From Chara braunii (lineage: Eukaryota > Streptophyta > Charophyceae > Charales > Characeae): DNA of 27,578 nucleotides. The notes under the pieces are model-generated. The model did no database searches. It saw only the letters and a program-made list of their open reading frames with translations, and was not told where the DNA came from. This document shows, one piece after another, positions 1 through 9,674 of the stretch (its first letter is position 1; each line of letters starts with the position of its first letter). The stretch lies in assembly GCA_003427395.1 (NCBI GenBank), contig BFEA01000020.1, positions 4,965,564-4,993,141 on the forward strand, in the 5' to 3' direction. Position numbers and translations under genes: made by a program.

Positions 1-1490
1 GTCTAGGTTGGAGGAAAGTGGGCTTGAACATCCTTGAAACATATAGCAATACAGGTTTTGTTGGTCAATCATAAAGGAGCTTGGGGGACAGGTCTTCCGC
101 TGCCGTGGAATAGCTCGGATGGATGGTGCCTTCAATCCCCTCAACGGAGATTTTCGATCGGTATGTGTCCTTCAGCAAAGACTTGTCGCTTTGATTCCAA
201 CCAGGCTGTTTCTTTCTCCAGCAGCCACAAGAAAAACATAATGGGACACTAAATCCTGATGACGAACTGATCTATCCTGCAACCCTGTTTCCCTGCGGGA
301 AACTAAAAGGCAGAGCGAAACATGCCCTGCAGACCAGAATAATGCCTCGCTATTTCCAAAGCTTGCTAAGGTAAAAAAAGCACTAGTAAATCCCACAGGC
401 AGCGATGGAACCGAGTGTCTGATAATGTACACAACCAATTCTACAAGACAGTTCAGCGCCACAGCACTTCCCTTGTAATTTGTGTTTTTGCTATGGTGGC
501 CTTATAGATAGTCAATCGTGGAGAGCCCAGCCGTAAACACCCAAGATGAACGCGATCACAACTCCGGTAAAATGCCAAACCCTCAAGAGAGCAATGTAGC
601 GAGTCGTGAAGTTGCGTGACTATCCAAACCGAACCCACATACTCCATCAGCACAGCCTCTTCTGCGAACAGCAGAAGTATATACGGATATACATACTATA
701 TAGTATATATAGCAAATGTATTCTAATAGCGTCAGAGAAAAGAAGCAATGACATGCTTCTGAATCACCGGAAGCATCATATGCTTCTGCATTCTGTTTTG
801 GTATATCTGGCCCCTCATAGTGGAGGGGTACCTAAAGCACCAGCATCACTACTGTTATGTACATGGCAATGCCCAGACATCATGAGATGACTGCAACGCA
901 TTGTTGCACACAGGCAATCAAGGGGTGTGACACTCTCACCCGAATTCAGTCAACGGGGGATCGGGAAGGTAAACTTCTGGGTGTGGTACGGAGATGAATG
1001 GAGATAACGGAGATCAAATAATACTCGAACATTGACAGGTTATCATAGCTCTCTTACTTAGGCTATATCCAAACTCGAACTCTGAACAAGACGGAAGGGG
1101 CACAAGGGAATCAAGACCTGAGGGAGGCTGTGAACACCATCCCTCTGTCCATGTTTCCCATCATGTCTGAGATGTGGAATGCTGCAGGTGAGCAGACTGT
1201 AACAGGGACCCTGATTAAGAAGGGGAGGGCATACAGCAAGCAAGCCATGAAGGGTGGGGCATGAAGAGCACCGCCTACCTCACCATACCCCTTGCCATTA
1301 TGTCTGAACTACAGACCCTGCAGAGCACACCACCTCCCATCCAGCGTGAAAACACTGCGGCCATGAGAAACCAAACGGTTACCGAGCTCCAGCAGTCACC
1401 TTGACTTCGGGACTTAGCCATCGCCTTCACAAATGCAAAGAATAGATAGACAGGTGTGAAGCAGGCTTCTCTTCAAAAAGCGGATAAGCA
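1..1490. other. Region without recognisable gene
   Basis: Open frames here are all below 100 codons, lie on both strands and show no domain, signal peptide or family motif that I recognise. A short TA-rich run occurs near 695-712, and the hexamer-like phrase atgcttctg recurs three times within 752-790. I see no RNA gene and no terminal repeats. It may be intergenic DNA or decayed repeat. Confidence 0.5.
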
Positions 1491-1670
1491 AATTTGGAAC
1501 TCGAACCAAGATCACAGGAATTGGAGCCCGATCCAACTCAGTGCACCCTCCTACGCTTGTTGACATGGAGTTGGCGGCTCACTGCAACTTCATATGCCAT
1601 GTGTCGGGCTCTTTGGTGGTCAAATCACAGGAATAAGAGCCCTATCCAAATAAGTGGACCCCGCTACACT

Positions 1671-1807
1671 GTGCCAGCAGCTGCAGTAAGACAGAGGATA
1701 CAAGCGTTGCTGTTAAAAACTAGGGCTTAGCCCTAGACAGGCAGCAGAAACTACTAAGCTGGAGTCCGGTAGAGGCAGAGGGAATTTCCGGTGGAGCAGT
1801 GACATGC
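1671..1807 (+). pseudogene. Plastid 16S rRNA fragment, copy 1 (deleted)
   Basis: It begins with GTGCCAGCAG, the conserved 530-loop start of bacterial and plastid small-subunit rRNA, and continues through the V4 region to about GTGGAGCAGTGACATGC. Relative to the second copy it lacks about 48 bp between caagcgtt and gctgttaaaa. The shared phrases (aaactactaagctggag, ggaatttccggtggagc) are those of plastid or cyanobacterial 16S. I infer nuclear plastid DNA (NUPT). The conserved loop is mutated (CAGCTGCAGTAAG), so this is not a functional rRNA. Confidence 0.85.
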
Positions 1808-1950
1808 AGTTGGTGTGTCATTGCAACTTCATGTGGTATGTGTAAGACACTTGGGGGGTCGAATCACAGGAATTAGAGCCCTATCCAACTCGATGCACCC
1901 CAGTACGCTTGACATGGAGTTAGCAGTGCACTGGTGGACCCCCCTACGCT

Positions 1951-2134
1951 GTGCCAGCAGCCGCGGTAAGACCGAGGATGCAAGCGTTATCTGGAAGAAT
2001 TGGGCATAAAGCATCTGTAGGTGGCTTTTTCAGTCTGCTGTTAAAAACTAGGGCTTAACCCTAGACAGCAGCAGAAACTACCAAGCTGGAGTCCGGTAGA
2101 GGTAGAGAGAATGTCTGGTGGAGCGGTGACATGC
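1951..2134 (+). pseudogene. Plastid 16S rRNA fragment, copy 2
   Basis: It starts GTGCCAGCAGCCGCGGTAAG, which is the 530 loop, followed by gaggatgcaagcgttat, ttgggcataaagc and ctgtaggtggctttttcag, then the V4 helix and gtggagcggtgacatgc. This corresponds to roughly E. coli 16S positions 515-700. The phrase TCTGTAGGTGGC followed by a T run is typical of streptophyte plastid 16S. Homology stops abruptly at both ends, where the satellite unit resumes. Scattered substitutions (AAGACC for AATACA, GACATGC for GAAATGC) mark it as a non-functional nuclear insertion. Confidence 0.88.
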
Positions 2135-2353
2135 AGTTGGCTGCTCATTGCAACTTCATATGGTATGCGTAAGGCACTTGGGGGGTCGAATCACAGGAAT
2201 TATACCCCTATCCAACTCAGTGCACCCCGCTACACTTGACATGGAGTTAGCAGTGCACTGCAACTTGATATGGTATATGTAGGGCTTTTGGGGGGTCAAA
2301 TCCCCAGTGATTTTTTTACCTTTCGATAGGGAAGGCTAACGGATTGGGAAGAT

Positions 2354-2463
2354 AGCCTGAAGGTATCGCCACACGGCTTCCGCACCTGGATGACGGCAGA
2401 CAGAGTCCAGCCTGAAGGTATCGCCACACGGCTTCCGCACCTGGATGACGGCAGACAGAGTCC
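2354..2463. repeat. Perfect 55-bp tandem duplication
   Basis: Two adjacent copies (2354-2408 and 2409-2463) beginning agcctgaaggtatcgccac are identical at every base I compared. That implies a very recent slippage or unequal exchange. The minus-strand ORF across them only repeats the same peptide and is not evidence of coding. Confidence 0.95.
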
Positions 2464-2469
2464 AGTGTG

Positions 2470-3640
2470 ACCCGAGGGATGTGACCGGTGGATGGAAAAG
2501 AGAGAAGGAATAAGAAAGACATGGATGCAACACAGGCTGTCAAGGGGCACAGTTGACACACTGTACTGGCTTATCTGCCTATTCCAGGAAAGTCTGGATT
2601 CGGCACAAACTGCCTCATACCCTACCCCACAGCACGACCAAATCTGTGAAACCCATGTGCAGTACAGCCTAATCCACCTGGGCCACAACCAGCATATAAA
2701 GAATCACAACTACACTGTGAAAAGTCATACCCAAATTTCAGGGTAGACAAACAAACAATTGGCTGCGAACTTGAAAATCCCATCTCAAAAGGCTGGAAAG
2801 GTGCTGACAAGTAGGAGACAGAAGAACGAGTTTCATCAGAAAGAAAACTGGTGGTAGACGAACAGCTCAGCAGCGAGAAAACTGCAGTGTATCAACAGCC
2901 GATCCGAGGAAAGAAAAACCACAGTTTCAAAGACAAAAAAAAGACAAACCATGGTATCTCTTAAAGGGACCGGGGAAGGTATGGACCAACCAAGTCCCTT
3001 CGGTCGTACATGAATGCCACTGTGTCAATACAACGGTTCCACAAATCAGAAACCGAACTTCGCCGGGAGCATTTCCAGGCAAGCAAGAGACAGAGGGAAG
3101 TAGGCAGAGGTGGAAAGCCGGACGAATGGATGAGGGGAAGATGAAGACATCCAGATACACAGGCGTACACAGATGTAGACAGATGAGACAGACAAAGAGA
3201 CGGGCAGGCAGGTTACCAACAGATTTACAAACAACATCACTGCCAGTGAGGGTTTGTGAACAAACAGTGGAAAGAGGCAACCTAACAGGATCAGTCCCTC
3301 AGTGCTCACTGCAATCTGGGGGAAACTGTCGGCAATGCTCCTTCATAGCGCGTAGACAGATATGCAGACAGAAAGAGAAACAACAACCAGCCAAATTTTG
3401 ACTGGTTATGAAATTACTTTTTTGGCGACTCAATTGAGTGGTATTTTCATGGGAATTTTATATTTTGCTGTAGTTTTTTTTTATGGAAAATAACTGCAGT
3501 TCGTTTTCATGTGTGGGCACCTGACGTATATGTGATTGGTGGGGAACTCAGGGGCCTTTTCATTTTGCCCTGGAATTCAGGGGCCCATTGCATGACAGGT
3601 AATGTTCACTCATATCAGACAGACAGGCGCAGGCAGAGAA
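2470..3640. other. Non-coding stretch downstream of the amidase-like gene
   Basis: Overlapping minus-strand ORFs of 60-117 codons share the same DNA in different frames and look like chance. Purine-rich short repeats (gacagac, agacag) occur around 3170-3375. The part nearest 3641 should include the 3' UTR of the minus-strand gene. I found no clear AATAAA signal. Confidence 0.45.
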
Positions 3641-5281
3641 TCAGCACCCGGCGGGTCGTTGGTATGCCGGGGGTAAGGATGGACAACGCTCATTCATATT
3701 CTCATAAGGAGGAACGGAGTTATAAGCAGGCAAGAACATGCGGTAGCGACCAAGAATCTGACAGTAAGGCATCGGTACCTCAGCAGCGCGATGGCACCAT
3801 TCTGGAAGCAGTTTCTCATCATCATTAAAGATCTTGAGCATGTACACATCCCTAACGGTGAACTCGGTGGCCTGAAACTTCCCTGTCAGGTTTCCGAACA
3901 GACCAGCAGCCATGTATGCCTGCATCACGAGCACATTGCACGTAACCGACTTTCCGTCACTGTACTCCCAGTCATCTCTCTCGGGAATGGTGAGGAGTTG
4001 GGCAAAAGTTATCCCTCTTTTGGAACATTCTCGCATGATTTCTGGAACATCCAAATCTGTAGTTCTGAGCCGCTTATTCAGTGCCTCGACCCACAGGTTT
4101 GCGGCATAATCTGGCTGCATTCGCGTCCAGATCGACATGATAGAAGCTACCACATGAGCATCGACAGGCGGGGGATAATTATCTGACACAACATCCACCC
4201 AGCTGAAGATCATGTTGTGATATCCATAAGGTTTCCCATCCATTTCACACACATACTGCCATGCTTTCTTGCCATCAAACTTGGCCTGTAATGAGGAGTG
4301 TAATGGAAGAAGGGTGATATGAGGATCGGAGGAATCGTGTACTTGATAGTCCAACCATTCCTCCCACCTTTTCCGACCAATAACCTCCTCCCCTTTTTCA
4401 TTCTCCACACCACCTTCAGCAACCCAAAGATGACCCTCAGGGTCCCGGACACACAGTGCCGTGTGTCCCGCAAATGAACCAGTTACCCATTTCTCAAGGG
4501 TCTCAAACCCGCCCCAACGCCCCTTCAGCTTCGAAAGCACGATAAATGTACCGGTCGAAATTTCGTCTTCATTCACTGTCACAGCCCATGGCTTGTCTCT
4601 CAACTGGAACTTAGTGTTCATGTGCCGCTCAATGAATTGCACATTCCTTCGCTCGCCGAACGCTGTGTTACTGAAGAGTGGAAACACATCCCACAGGGCA
4701 TGCAAAGTACCAATCATACCTGCCGGCATTAAGAACACCTGAACACCTTTCCTCTTTATATGATACAACTCGCCGTCAAAGAAATGCTTGATTGTGAGTG
4801 TGTGGTGCCTTGACAGGAAGTAGAAGTCCCATGTGATGCGATATGGTGTACAGAAGACATACAGGTCGAGACACGTCCAGCTGTGTGGCGAATCGGTCTC
4901 TACGCTAACAACTGCTCCATCCGTTTGATTGTTGTCACCATTCAAAGTGAGGTTAATGGACGCCTTTGTCTCATGGAAGCACGTTCCATTCCACGATAGC
5001 TCCTTCCCAGGAATAAGAGAACCCATGTACTTGGGCAAGATATCCTCCGCACTTTCTAACAGGTTTTCTCCCCCTGAAAACCGCAGCTGGGATTTTGTCA
5101 ATACACGAATGATGCGTCCCATGTTGGCATGGAGAGCACTATACTCATCATCATACGCAAAGAGTGAAGGGGAATATTGCGATATGCAGAAGACTGGAAG
5201 CTCCTGAACGGAAAGGATAATCAAGAGGATCCAGAAGCTGCAAGATAGGTAGCGCAGACCGCAACTACCTGGTCGCCACAT
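3641..5281 (-). CDS. Secreted/anchored permuted papain-like cysteine hydrolase
   Basis: 546 codons in one uninterrupted exon. Residues about 8-29 form a hydrophobic segment, a signal peptide or N-terminal anchor, followed by a lumenal-looking domain with potential N-glycosylation sites (N98, N110, N118, N464). Two blocks suggest a circularly permuted NlpC/P60 (YaeF/YiiX-like) fold. GHTALCVRD, followed by LWVAEGG, offers the candidate catalytic His273. SVTCNVLVMQAYMAAGLFG offers the candidate nucleophile Cys448. Between them YGYHNMIFSWVD (352-363) fits the core. His before Cys is the order expected for the permuted families. I recall similar uncharacterised proteins of this length in plants and protists, but substrate and reaction are unknown; amidase, peptidase or acyltransferase are possible. 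The start is the first Met before the hydrophobic segment. A long CT/GA tract lies about 90 bp upstream. The gene looks intact, with no frameshift. Confidence is high that it codes and moderate on the fold. Confidence 0.85.
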   Translation of the reverse strand: MWRPGSCGLRYLSCSFWILLIILSVQELPVFCISQYSPSLFAYDDEYSALHANMGRIIRVLTKSQLRFSGGENLLESAEDILPKYMGSLIPGKELSWNGTCFHETKASINLTLNGDNNQTDGAVVSVETDSPHSWTCLDLYVFCTPYRITWDFYFLSRHHTLTIKHFFDGELYHIKRKGVQVFLMPAGMIGTLHALWDVFPLFSNTAFGERRNVQFIERHMNTKFQLRDKPWAVTVNEDEISTGTFIVLSKLKGRWGGFETLEKWVTGSFAGHTALCVRDPEGHLWVAEGGVENEKGEEVIGRKRWEEWLDYQVHDSSDPHITLLPLHSSLQAKFDGKKAWQYVCEMDGKPYGYHNMIFSWVDVVSDNYPPPVDAHVVASIMSIWTRMQPDYAANLWVEALNKRLRTTDLDVPEIMRECSKRGITFAQLLTIPERDDWEYSDGKSVTCNVLVMQAYMAAGLFGNLTGKFQATEFTVRDVYMLKIFNDDEKLLPEWCHRAAEVPMPYCQILGRYRMFLPAYNSVPPYENMNERCPSLPPAYQRPAGC

Positions 5282-5368
5282 TTTTGACAGGTGCTATAGG
5301 AGATTTGCCGCCACACAACAGTGTCTGCTGGACTTCGACAGATTCCGTTGTGTCCTTCACTTTCGCAA

Positions 5369-5371
<3 letters not shown>

Positions 5372-5457
<86 letters not shown>
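5372..5457. repeat. CT/GA dinucleotide microsatellite
   Basis: An uninterrupted (CT)n of about 86 bp lies 91 bp upstream of the start codon of the minus-strand 546-codon gene. It would therefore read as (GA)n in that gene's 5' UTR or proximal promoter. GAGA-type tracts are common near plant and algal transcription starts, but a regulatory role here is inference. Confidence 0.95.
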
Positions 5458-5459
<2 letters not shown>

Positions 5460-5461
<2 letters not shown>

Positions 5462-6160
5462 AGCGGTGTTTGGGATTACCCCCCGTATCTGCATACATTT
5501 GTTCTCCAAATGACACCTTTAGAATACCAGAGGACCACAGATGTCGGCCCGCCCAGTCAGGTCAAAACTGCAGACAACAGCTGGCAACCAATCCCCACAT
5601 CTCCTGCACCATACAACACCGATTTTGCTTAAAACAAAGATCAAGAAATCACCACACTTTTCAAACGTTTTTCATGGTTCAATAATGATGCAAAATAATA
5701 ACCAAGCCCCGAGCCTGAGAACTCACCACTTCAGCTAACAAACCTGCCTCCCTTCGGACGCCGTGATTTGAGTTTGGCCTTAGAAGCAAGCCGAGCAAAT
5801 TCAACAAAATTGACTCAGACAATTGACATTGACACAAGATCAACCTTGCATATTGTCATCAGAACAGCTAATCAAACCTACACATAGTCACAGGAAGTCA
5901 CCTTTAATGTGGCCGCAGGTGCTATGTACGGCTGAAGCTAAGGCCTGTACGACAACAGCCCAAGAACACCACCAGTCCTCACACAATGGGGCACGGTCGG
6001 ATTCCCTGCAGTTATCCACTCACAGACAAAGAAAGTTGAGGGATATAGTAAGAGGACACAAGCAAGTGTGACGAGGGAAAACAGAGCAACAAACGTATAA
6101 CAATGGGGTGAACCAACAGTGACATTGTGCATCTGAAGGGGGTAGCTATATGAGTCCTTG
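5460..6160. other. Upstream intergenic region, no gene seen
   Basis: Only short overlapping frames in mixed phases are present, with no domain or RNA gene recognised. It should contain the distal promoter of the minus-strand gene ending at 5281. I do not see a TATA box I would defend. Confidence 0.4.
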
Positions 6161-6305
6161 GGGCATTTAACTTTCACGTTCCTGGCTGCAATTTTGGCAT
6201 TTTGTGAACCAAAATCGTAAGGCCCTACTGGCGGGAACCCAGTAAGGTCTGACGATATCTGTTCGAAAAATGCCAAAGTTGCAGGAACGTCAAAGTTAAA
6301 TGCCC
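6161..6305. mobile_element. 145-bp fold-back (hairpin) element
   Basis: The left arm (6161-6209, starting GGGCATTTAACTTTCACGTT) is the reverse complement of the right arm (6261-6305) with only a few mismatches and short gaps. The 50-bp interior continues the pairing, for example TACTGG with CCAGTA and ATCGT with ACGAT. RNA from either strand could therefore fold into one long hairpin. This is typical of a small fold-back MITE, and an siRNA or miRNA precursor is a possible alternative. I found no target-site duplication. Confidence 0.75.
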
Positions 6306-6329
6306 TAAAGGGGTACTCCACTTCAATAT

Positions 6330-6540
6330 TGGGCCTCGCTCCACTACTCACGAAATGTGCAATTTTTGGTTAAAAAAGCCTTCAGGTTTTCTTAAAAATA
6401 GCATTAAGAAAATACTGAAATTTTGGGTCTCTGTTAACCACCACTCGCAAAATGAGAATGAATCTTCCGTCAGAACATGGGAAGATACGCCGCCAAATTT
6501 TTGCCTTTTGTCCATGCGGAGAGTAGTGGAGCGAGGCCCA
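6330..6540. mobile_element. 211-bp MITE-like element with 20-bp perfect TIRs
   Basis: The left end TGGGCCTCGCTCCACTACTC (6330-6349) and the right end GAGTAGTGGAGCGAGGCCCA (6521-6540) are exact reverse complements. The interior is AT-rich and non-coding. A diverged copy of its right part recurs at about 25855-25928, so this is a dispersed family rather than a chance palindrome. No clear target-site duplication is visible, which leaves the superfamily open. Confidence 0.8.
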
Positions 6541-6549
6541 TTGTGGTAA

Positions 6550-7671
6550 AGGCAGATCATGAGGTTCCCCATGGTACTCATCAGACACGAACGATGGAGA
6601 GTGCATCGTTCAGTGAAGATGGCAAGAGATGTCTGCCACTTATACCACCACTCCAACAACGGCCGCACTGTTGATTCTTCTTGTCTACAAGTCCCAGGGC
6701 AGAATCTACAGTGCCCAGACCCGGTTGAGGTTTGGTGGGGCAGGGTACCACAATTACTTTCCTCACAGCGACACTGTAGATTCTAGGCTCGGGGAAATGC
6801 AACCGTTGGTTTGTCAAAATAGGTCCTGATGGACTGGTTGCAAGGAAAACGAGCAAGAGCAAAATGACAGAATTCCAAATTGCAACATCACATTGAAAGC
6901 CAGATAGTCGCGAGCTGTCCAGAAAGCAGAAATGCACCAATATCACACCGAAGGAGACCAAACCAACGAACTCAGTTGTCAATTTCAGCCCTTATCTCGC
7001 CTCCATCAACAATGTGCTCAGTGTCTTTTATCCTACTTGGCGGCGTGGCACTCAGCGCCCAGACTATGATCGCACAGCTGCTATACTAGAATGCACTAAT
7101 GATGATGGAACAGGAAGACTTCAGCAGGAGAAACCAATGAACGTGCAGATGTCGCACATGCAGACCTCCCCGACGAACCAGGCACGTGCCCTCTCTTTCT
7201 CTCTCTTTCTCATGCCTCTCAGCTCACACTCATCTTCTACCCACACCTCTCCTCTCCTGAAGACCACCACCATACCCCGCTGGCAACCTTGTGCCCCAGC
7301 CCGTGTATGGTTGGCTGTGCTCTGCACTGCTCCAGGCAGTGCCCTTCTCCCCCTGCACCCCCGTGCGCCCAGGCCTTTGTCTCTAGTGGCCGACCAGCAC
7401 TCAGAATGGCAGCACTGCCGCATTGCACAGAGTGCCCAAATGAATCCCTCGCAGGTGGGCACTTTCCTATATGTAAAGTGCTTGTGTGGACGGCAGCCTG
7501 GGCCTGGCGACCGTGTGCCCACTAGCTTCATGTTGGGCCAAAGTGTCTGAACCCAAGCCCAGTTCAGACAGCGGCCTGGGACCGAAGCAATTAGGCGCGC
7601 CCAACTGTATGACGTGGCCTGGGTGACTTGCTGCAGTGGGGCCCCTGTATAGGCCTGCCGAGGTCATAATC
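6550..7671. other. Gene-free region next to the Ty3/gypsy remnant
   Basis: A plus-strand frame of 178 codons (7014-7550) and a minus-strand frame of 136 codons (7121-7531) overlap each other. Neither has a recognisable domain, and both look compositional (C-rich). The part just below 7672 may be LTR sequence of the minus-strand gypsy element, since it directly follows a polypurine tract. I cannot place the far end of that LTR. Confidence 0.35.
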
Positions 7672-7739
7672 CTCGCACTCCCTCCTCCATTACTTCAATA
7701 GTCCTCTGAGAAGTTCTTAATCAGTCAGCTGTTTACCCT

Positions 7740-8034
7740 TCAGTCTTCTCTCATACCCTGTGACAACCTGTGAAGCAATCTTCATCAACACTTCCCTGGT
7801 AAACCATCTGTCCTCCTTGGGATCAACATGGTGCCTGAACCATACCCGATACTGCATCTGCGGTTTCGGTGGCCATTCGCAAAGGCTTCGGGACCGGAAT
7901 CATCTTGTGCTCAATGATGTCCTCGATGCCGATGTGTCCATCCATGGTTGGGGGAAGCATGGATCTTCTTGAAGGGAACTGGTCTGTCCCAGTGAACGGT
8001 GCAAGTTTGGAGGCATGGTGAACAGGGTGTGTGC
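7740..8034 (-). pseudogene. Chromodomain-like C-terminus of the gypsy integrase
   Basis: The segment HIGIEDIIEHKM is followed, after a one-base frame change, by QYRVWFRHHVDPKEDRW and FTREVL. That reproduces the pattern of a chromodomain (VEKIL...YLVKWKG...TWEP), with the third strand somewhat diverged. In chromoviruses this domain directs integration towards chromatin. The frame ends in a stop about 50 bp before the polypurine tract, as expected for the end of pol. Confidence 0.6.
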
Positions 8035-8519
8035 CTAAGTGTCCGAGGATTCGCATGACATATGAGGGTCCATCCGGATATCTCTCAGACCCATCGCAGA
8101 CGACTTAACCCACACTCTATCACCTCCCTGAAAGTTAGACGGCCGTCTGTGCCTATTCTCAGATGCAACCATGGCATCTTGAGCTTTCTGCATTTGTTCC
8201 ACAGCCTGCTGCAGCATCTTATCATAACTGACAGCAAACTGTATGTTGCCAGGTGCTCCTATTGGCTGGTTTTCAGGCAACAGAAAGTCTAGAGCAGATC
8301 GGGGCCTCCAACCAAGATGTAGCTGGTTGGAAGCCATGTTGTACAGGCTGGCAATGAAGGGCAACTTCTCATCCCAATCATCCTGGCTCTCGACTTGATG
8401 TAGTGCCGAAGCAAGTGCTGCACTACCCGGTTCATCTGTTCCGCTTGGCCATTTGACTCAGGATGGTTCCCTAATGTCATCTGAATTGGGTGCCCATCTG
8501 CTTTGTCGTGCTCTGCCAC
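8035..8519 (-). pseudogene. gypsy integrase C-terminal part, frameshifted
   Basis: From 8519 downward, HPESNGQAEQMNR carries the catalytic Glu of the DDE triad and runs into LLRHYI. Near 8390 the reading frame switches, and the second frame continues with LPFIASLYNMASNQLH, a proline-containing LLPENQPIG segment, a Gln-rich helix and GDRVWVKSSAM, the usual GDxVW motif of the integrase C-terminal domain. Both parts are well preserved, so the frameshift is probably fairly recent. Confidence 0.82.
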
Positions 8520-8737
8520 AATTCACTCATGAACCGGACATCCCTGTCACTAACGATGGACTTAGGAAGACCGAAATCACACGCCCAGTTGTCCATGAAC
8601 AGCTTGATAACCTGGTCAGTCTTGAAGGTCTCAAGCATCGTGACTAGTCTAACGTCCTTACTAAACCTGTCCACAATGAAGATGTGTCGTTTACCACTTT
8701 TGCTGGTCACGAGTGCATCCACGAAGTCCATGGACAC
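8477..8737 (-). pseudogene. gypsy integrase catalytic core remnant
   Basis: The frame contains SMDFVDAL with the first catalytic Asp, IVDRFSKDVRLV, and IVSDRDVRFMSELWQ with the second Asp. This is the DDE integrase core that inserts element cDNA into chromosomes. The catalytic Glu lies in the next segment (HPESNGQAEQMNR) in a different frame, so a frameshift near 8485-8510 splits the core. Confidence 0.85.
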
Positions 8738-8789
8738 ACTCTGCCCTGCGCCAGCAGGGATAGGCAGGGGTTGATAAGCCTATGCAGTG

Positions 8790-8945
8790 CCTGCGTCGTT
8801 GGTTTGTCGTGTTGACAAACCTGACATGTTTCCACATACTTTTTAGCATCCTCCACCATCCTGGGTCATCAACAACACTGTACTAAATTCGCTGAAGTCT
8901 TCTTGAAACCGAAGTGGCGAGTTGCATCATGACACTTGCCTAAAT
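8790..8945 (-). pseudogene. gypsy integrase HHCC zinc-binding remnant
   Basis: On the minus strand the phrase KCHDATRHFGFKKT supplies the paired His residues, and about 40 residues later TCQVCQ supplies the paired Cys residues. This is the H2C2 finger at the N-terminus of Ty3/gypsy integrases. Two adjacent stop codons interrupt the spacer (near 8868). No continuous ORF covers it, so it is missed by ORF-based annotation. Confidence 0.75.
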
Positions 8946-9163
8946 ACAAACTATGCAAGGACTTGGTAGGTGATACACAGTCTTTTGTTCCCTGCCTGTG
9001 TTCCCTGCCTTCTTGAAAAACAGCAAGCCTTCAACCAGCACAAACTCATCAAACGTGGCCTTGTCTTCGACCTCAAGTTTGCGCATGATATCAGACATCA
9101 AAGGGTCCACTCAATTGGCTTCCACCATGGATCAAGATATATCATCCGAAACATCAAACTCGA

Positions 9164-9605
9164 TCACCAGAGCGCCCAAATAATCTGCCCTTTGCGATAG
9201 TGTCCCCTACCTGATTGTACTCCCCCCTTCAAGTGATCTAACTTGAAGTCATACATGTTTATGACTTGGATCCATCTCTTCAGTGCATCGGAGAGAGAAG
9301 GCTGCATCTTAATCCAGCGAAGAGTCTCATGGTCAGATCTCACATAGAAAAATTTGCCAAGGAGGTAGTGCCTCCAATGAGTCAACGCCTTGTACAGGGC
9401 ATAGAGCTCGAGCTCATAGGTGGACTTAGCTAGCTTTTGAGATGGCATATTCTTACTCATGTACTCGATTGGCCTCAACTTCTTCCCCTCCTGCTGTGCA
9501 AGGACCGCGCCAATGCCATACTGGCTGGCATCTGTGGTCACAATGAAAGGCTTCTCAGGATCTAGAAGCTTCAAGACCTCATAATGCGTGAGAGCTTACT
9601 TCAGT
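9164..9605 (-). pseudogene. gypsy RNase H domain remnant
   Basis: From 9574 downward the frame carries the three acidic positions of retroelement RNase H: Asp in VTTDASQYGIGAVLAQQ, Glu in STYELELYAL and Asp in VRSDHETLRWI. The phrase LRPIEYMSKNM between them is also typical. Just upstream, the last RT residues are readable in frame (ALTHYEVLKLLDPEKPF), but a TAA codon interrupts them, at a place where related elements usually have a Gln codon. The domain would degrade the RNA strand of the RNA-DNA hybrid during reverse transcription. It is non-functional here. Confidence 0.88.
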
Positions 9606-9666
9606 CAATCCAGACTTTTTTTGGGTTGATTGATTGACTGACTGGTTGCAGGGGGGTCGCCCCTTC

Positions 9667-9674
<8 letters not shown>

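Larger units (their letters stand above)
1495..2310. repeat. Tandem array containing plastid 16S rRNA pieces
   Basis: A unit of roughly 110-120 bp starting with GACATG(G/C)AGTT(G/A)G recurs at about 1565, 1800, 1911, 2130 and 2238. It carries the shared phrases gcaacttcatatg, cttggggggtcgaatcacag and ccctatccaactc. Two copies of a plastid-type 16S fragment are embedded between units. The copies differ by point changes and small deletions, so the array is old or evolving. No ORF is conserved across the units, so this looks like non-coding satellite DNA. Confidence 0.8.
7672..9605 (-). mobile_element. Decayed 3' half of a Ty3/gypsy (chromovirus-like) element
   Basis: Reading on the minus strand, the order is the end of RT, RNase H, integrase HHCC finger, integrase core, integrase C-terminal region, chromodomain-like segment, a stop, then a polypurine tract (GGAGGAGGGAG, rc of 7676-7690 approximately) and TG, the expected 3' LTR start. 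This is the Ty3/gypsy domain order. gag, protease and most of RT are absent: homology stops near 9605, where unrelated DNA and a CA microsatellite begin. Several frameshifts and stops show it is dead. Confidence 0.88.

Noticed and set aside
5321-5632. 103-codon ORF with a long Ser-Leu repeat
   Set aside because: It is a translation of the CT microsatellite.
7014-7550. 178-codon plus-strand ORF
   Set aside because: It is C-rich, overlaps a 136-codon frame on the other strand, has no domain or start context, and lies where gypsy LTR sequence may be.
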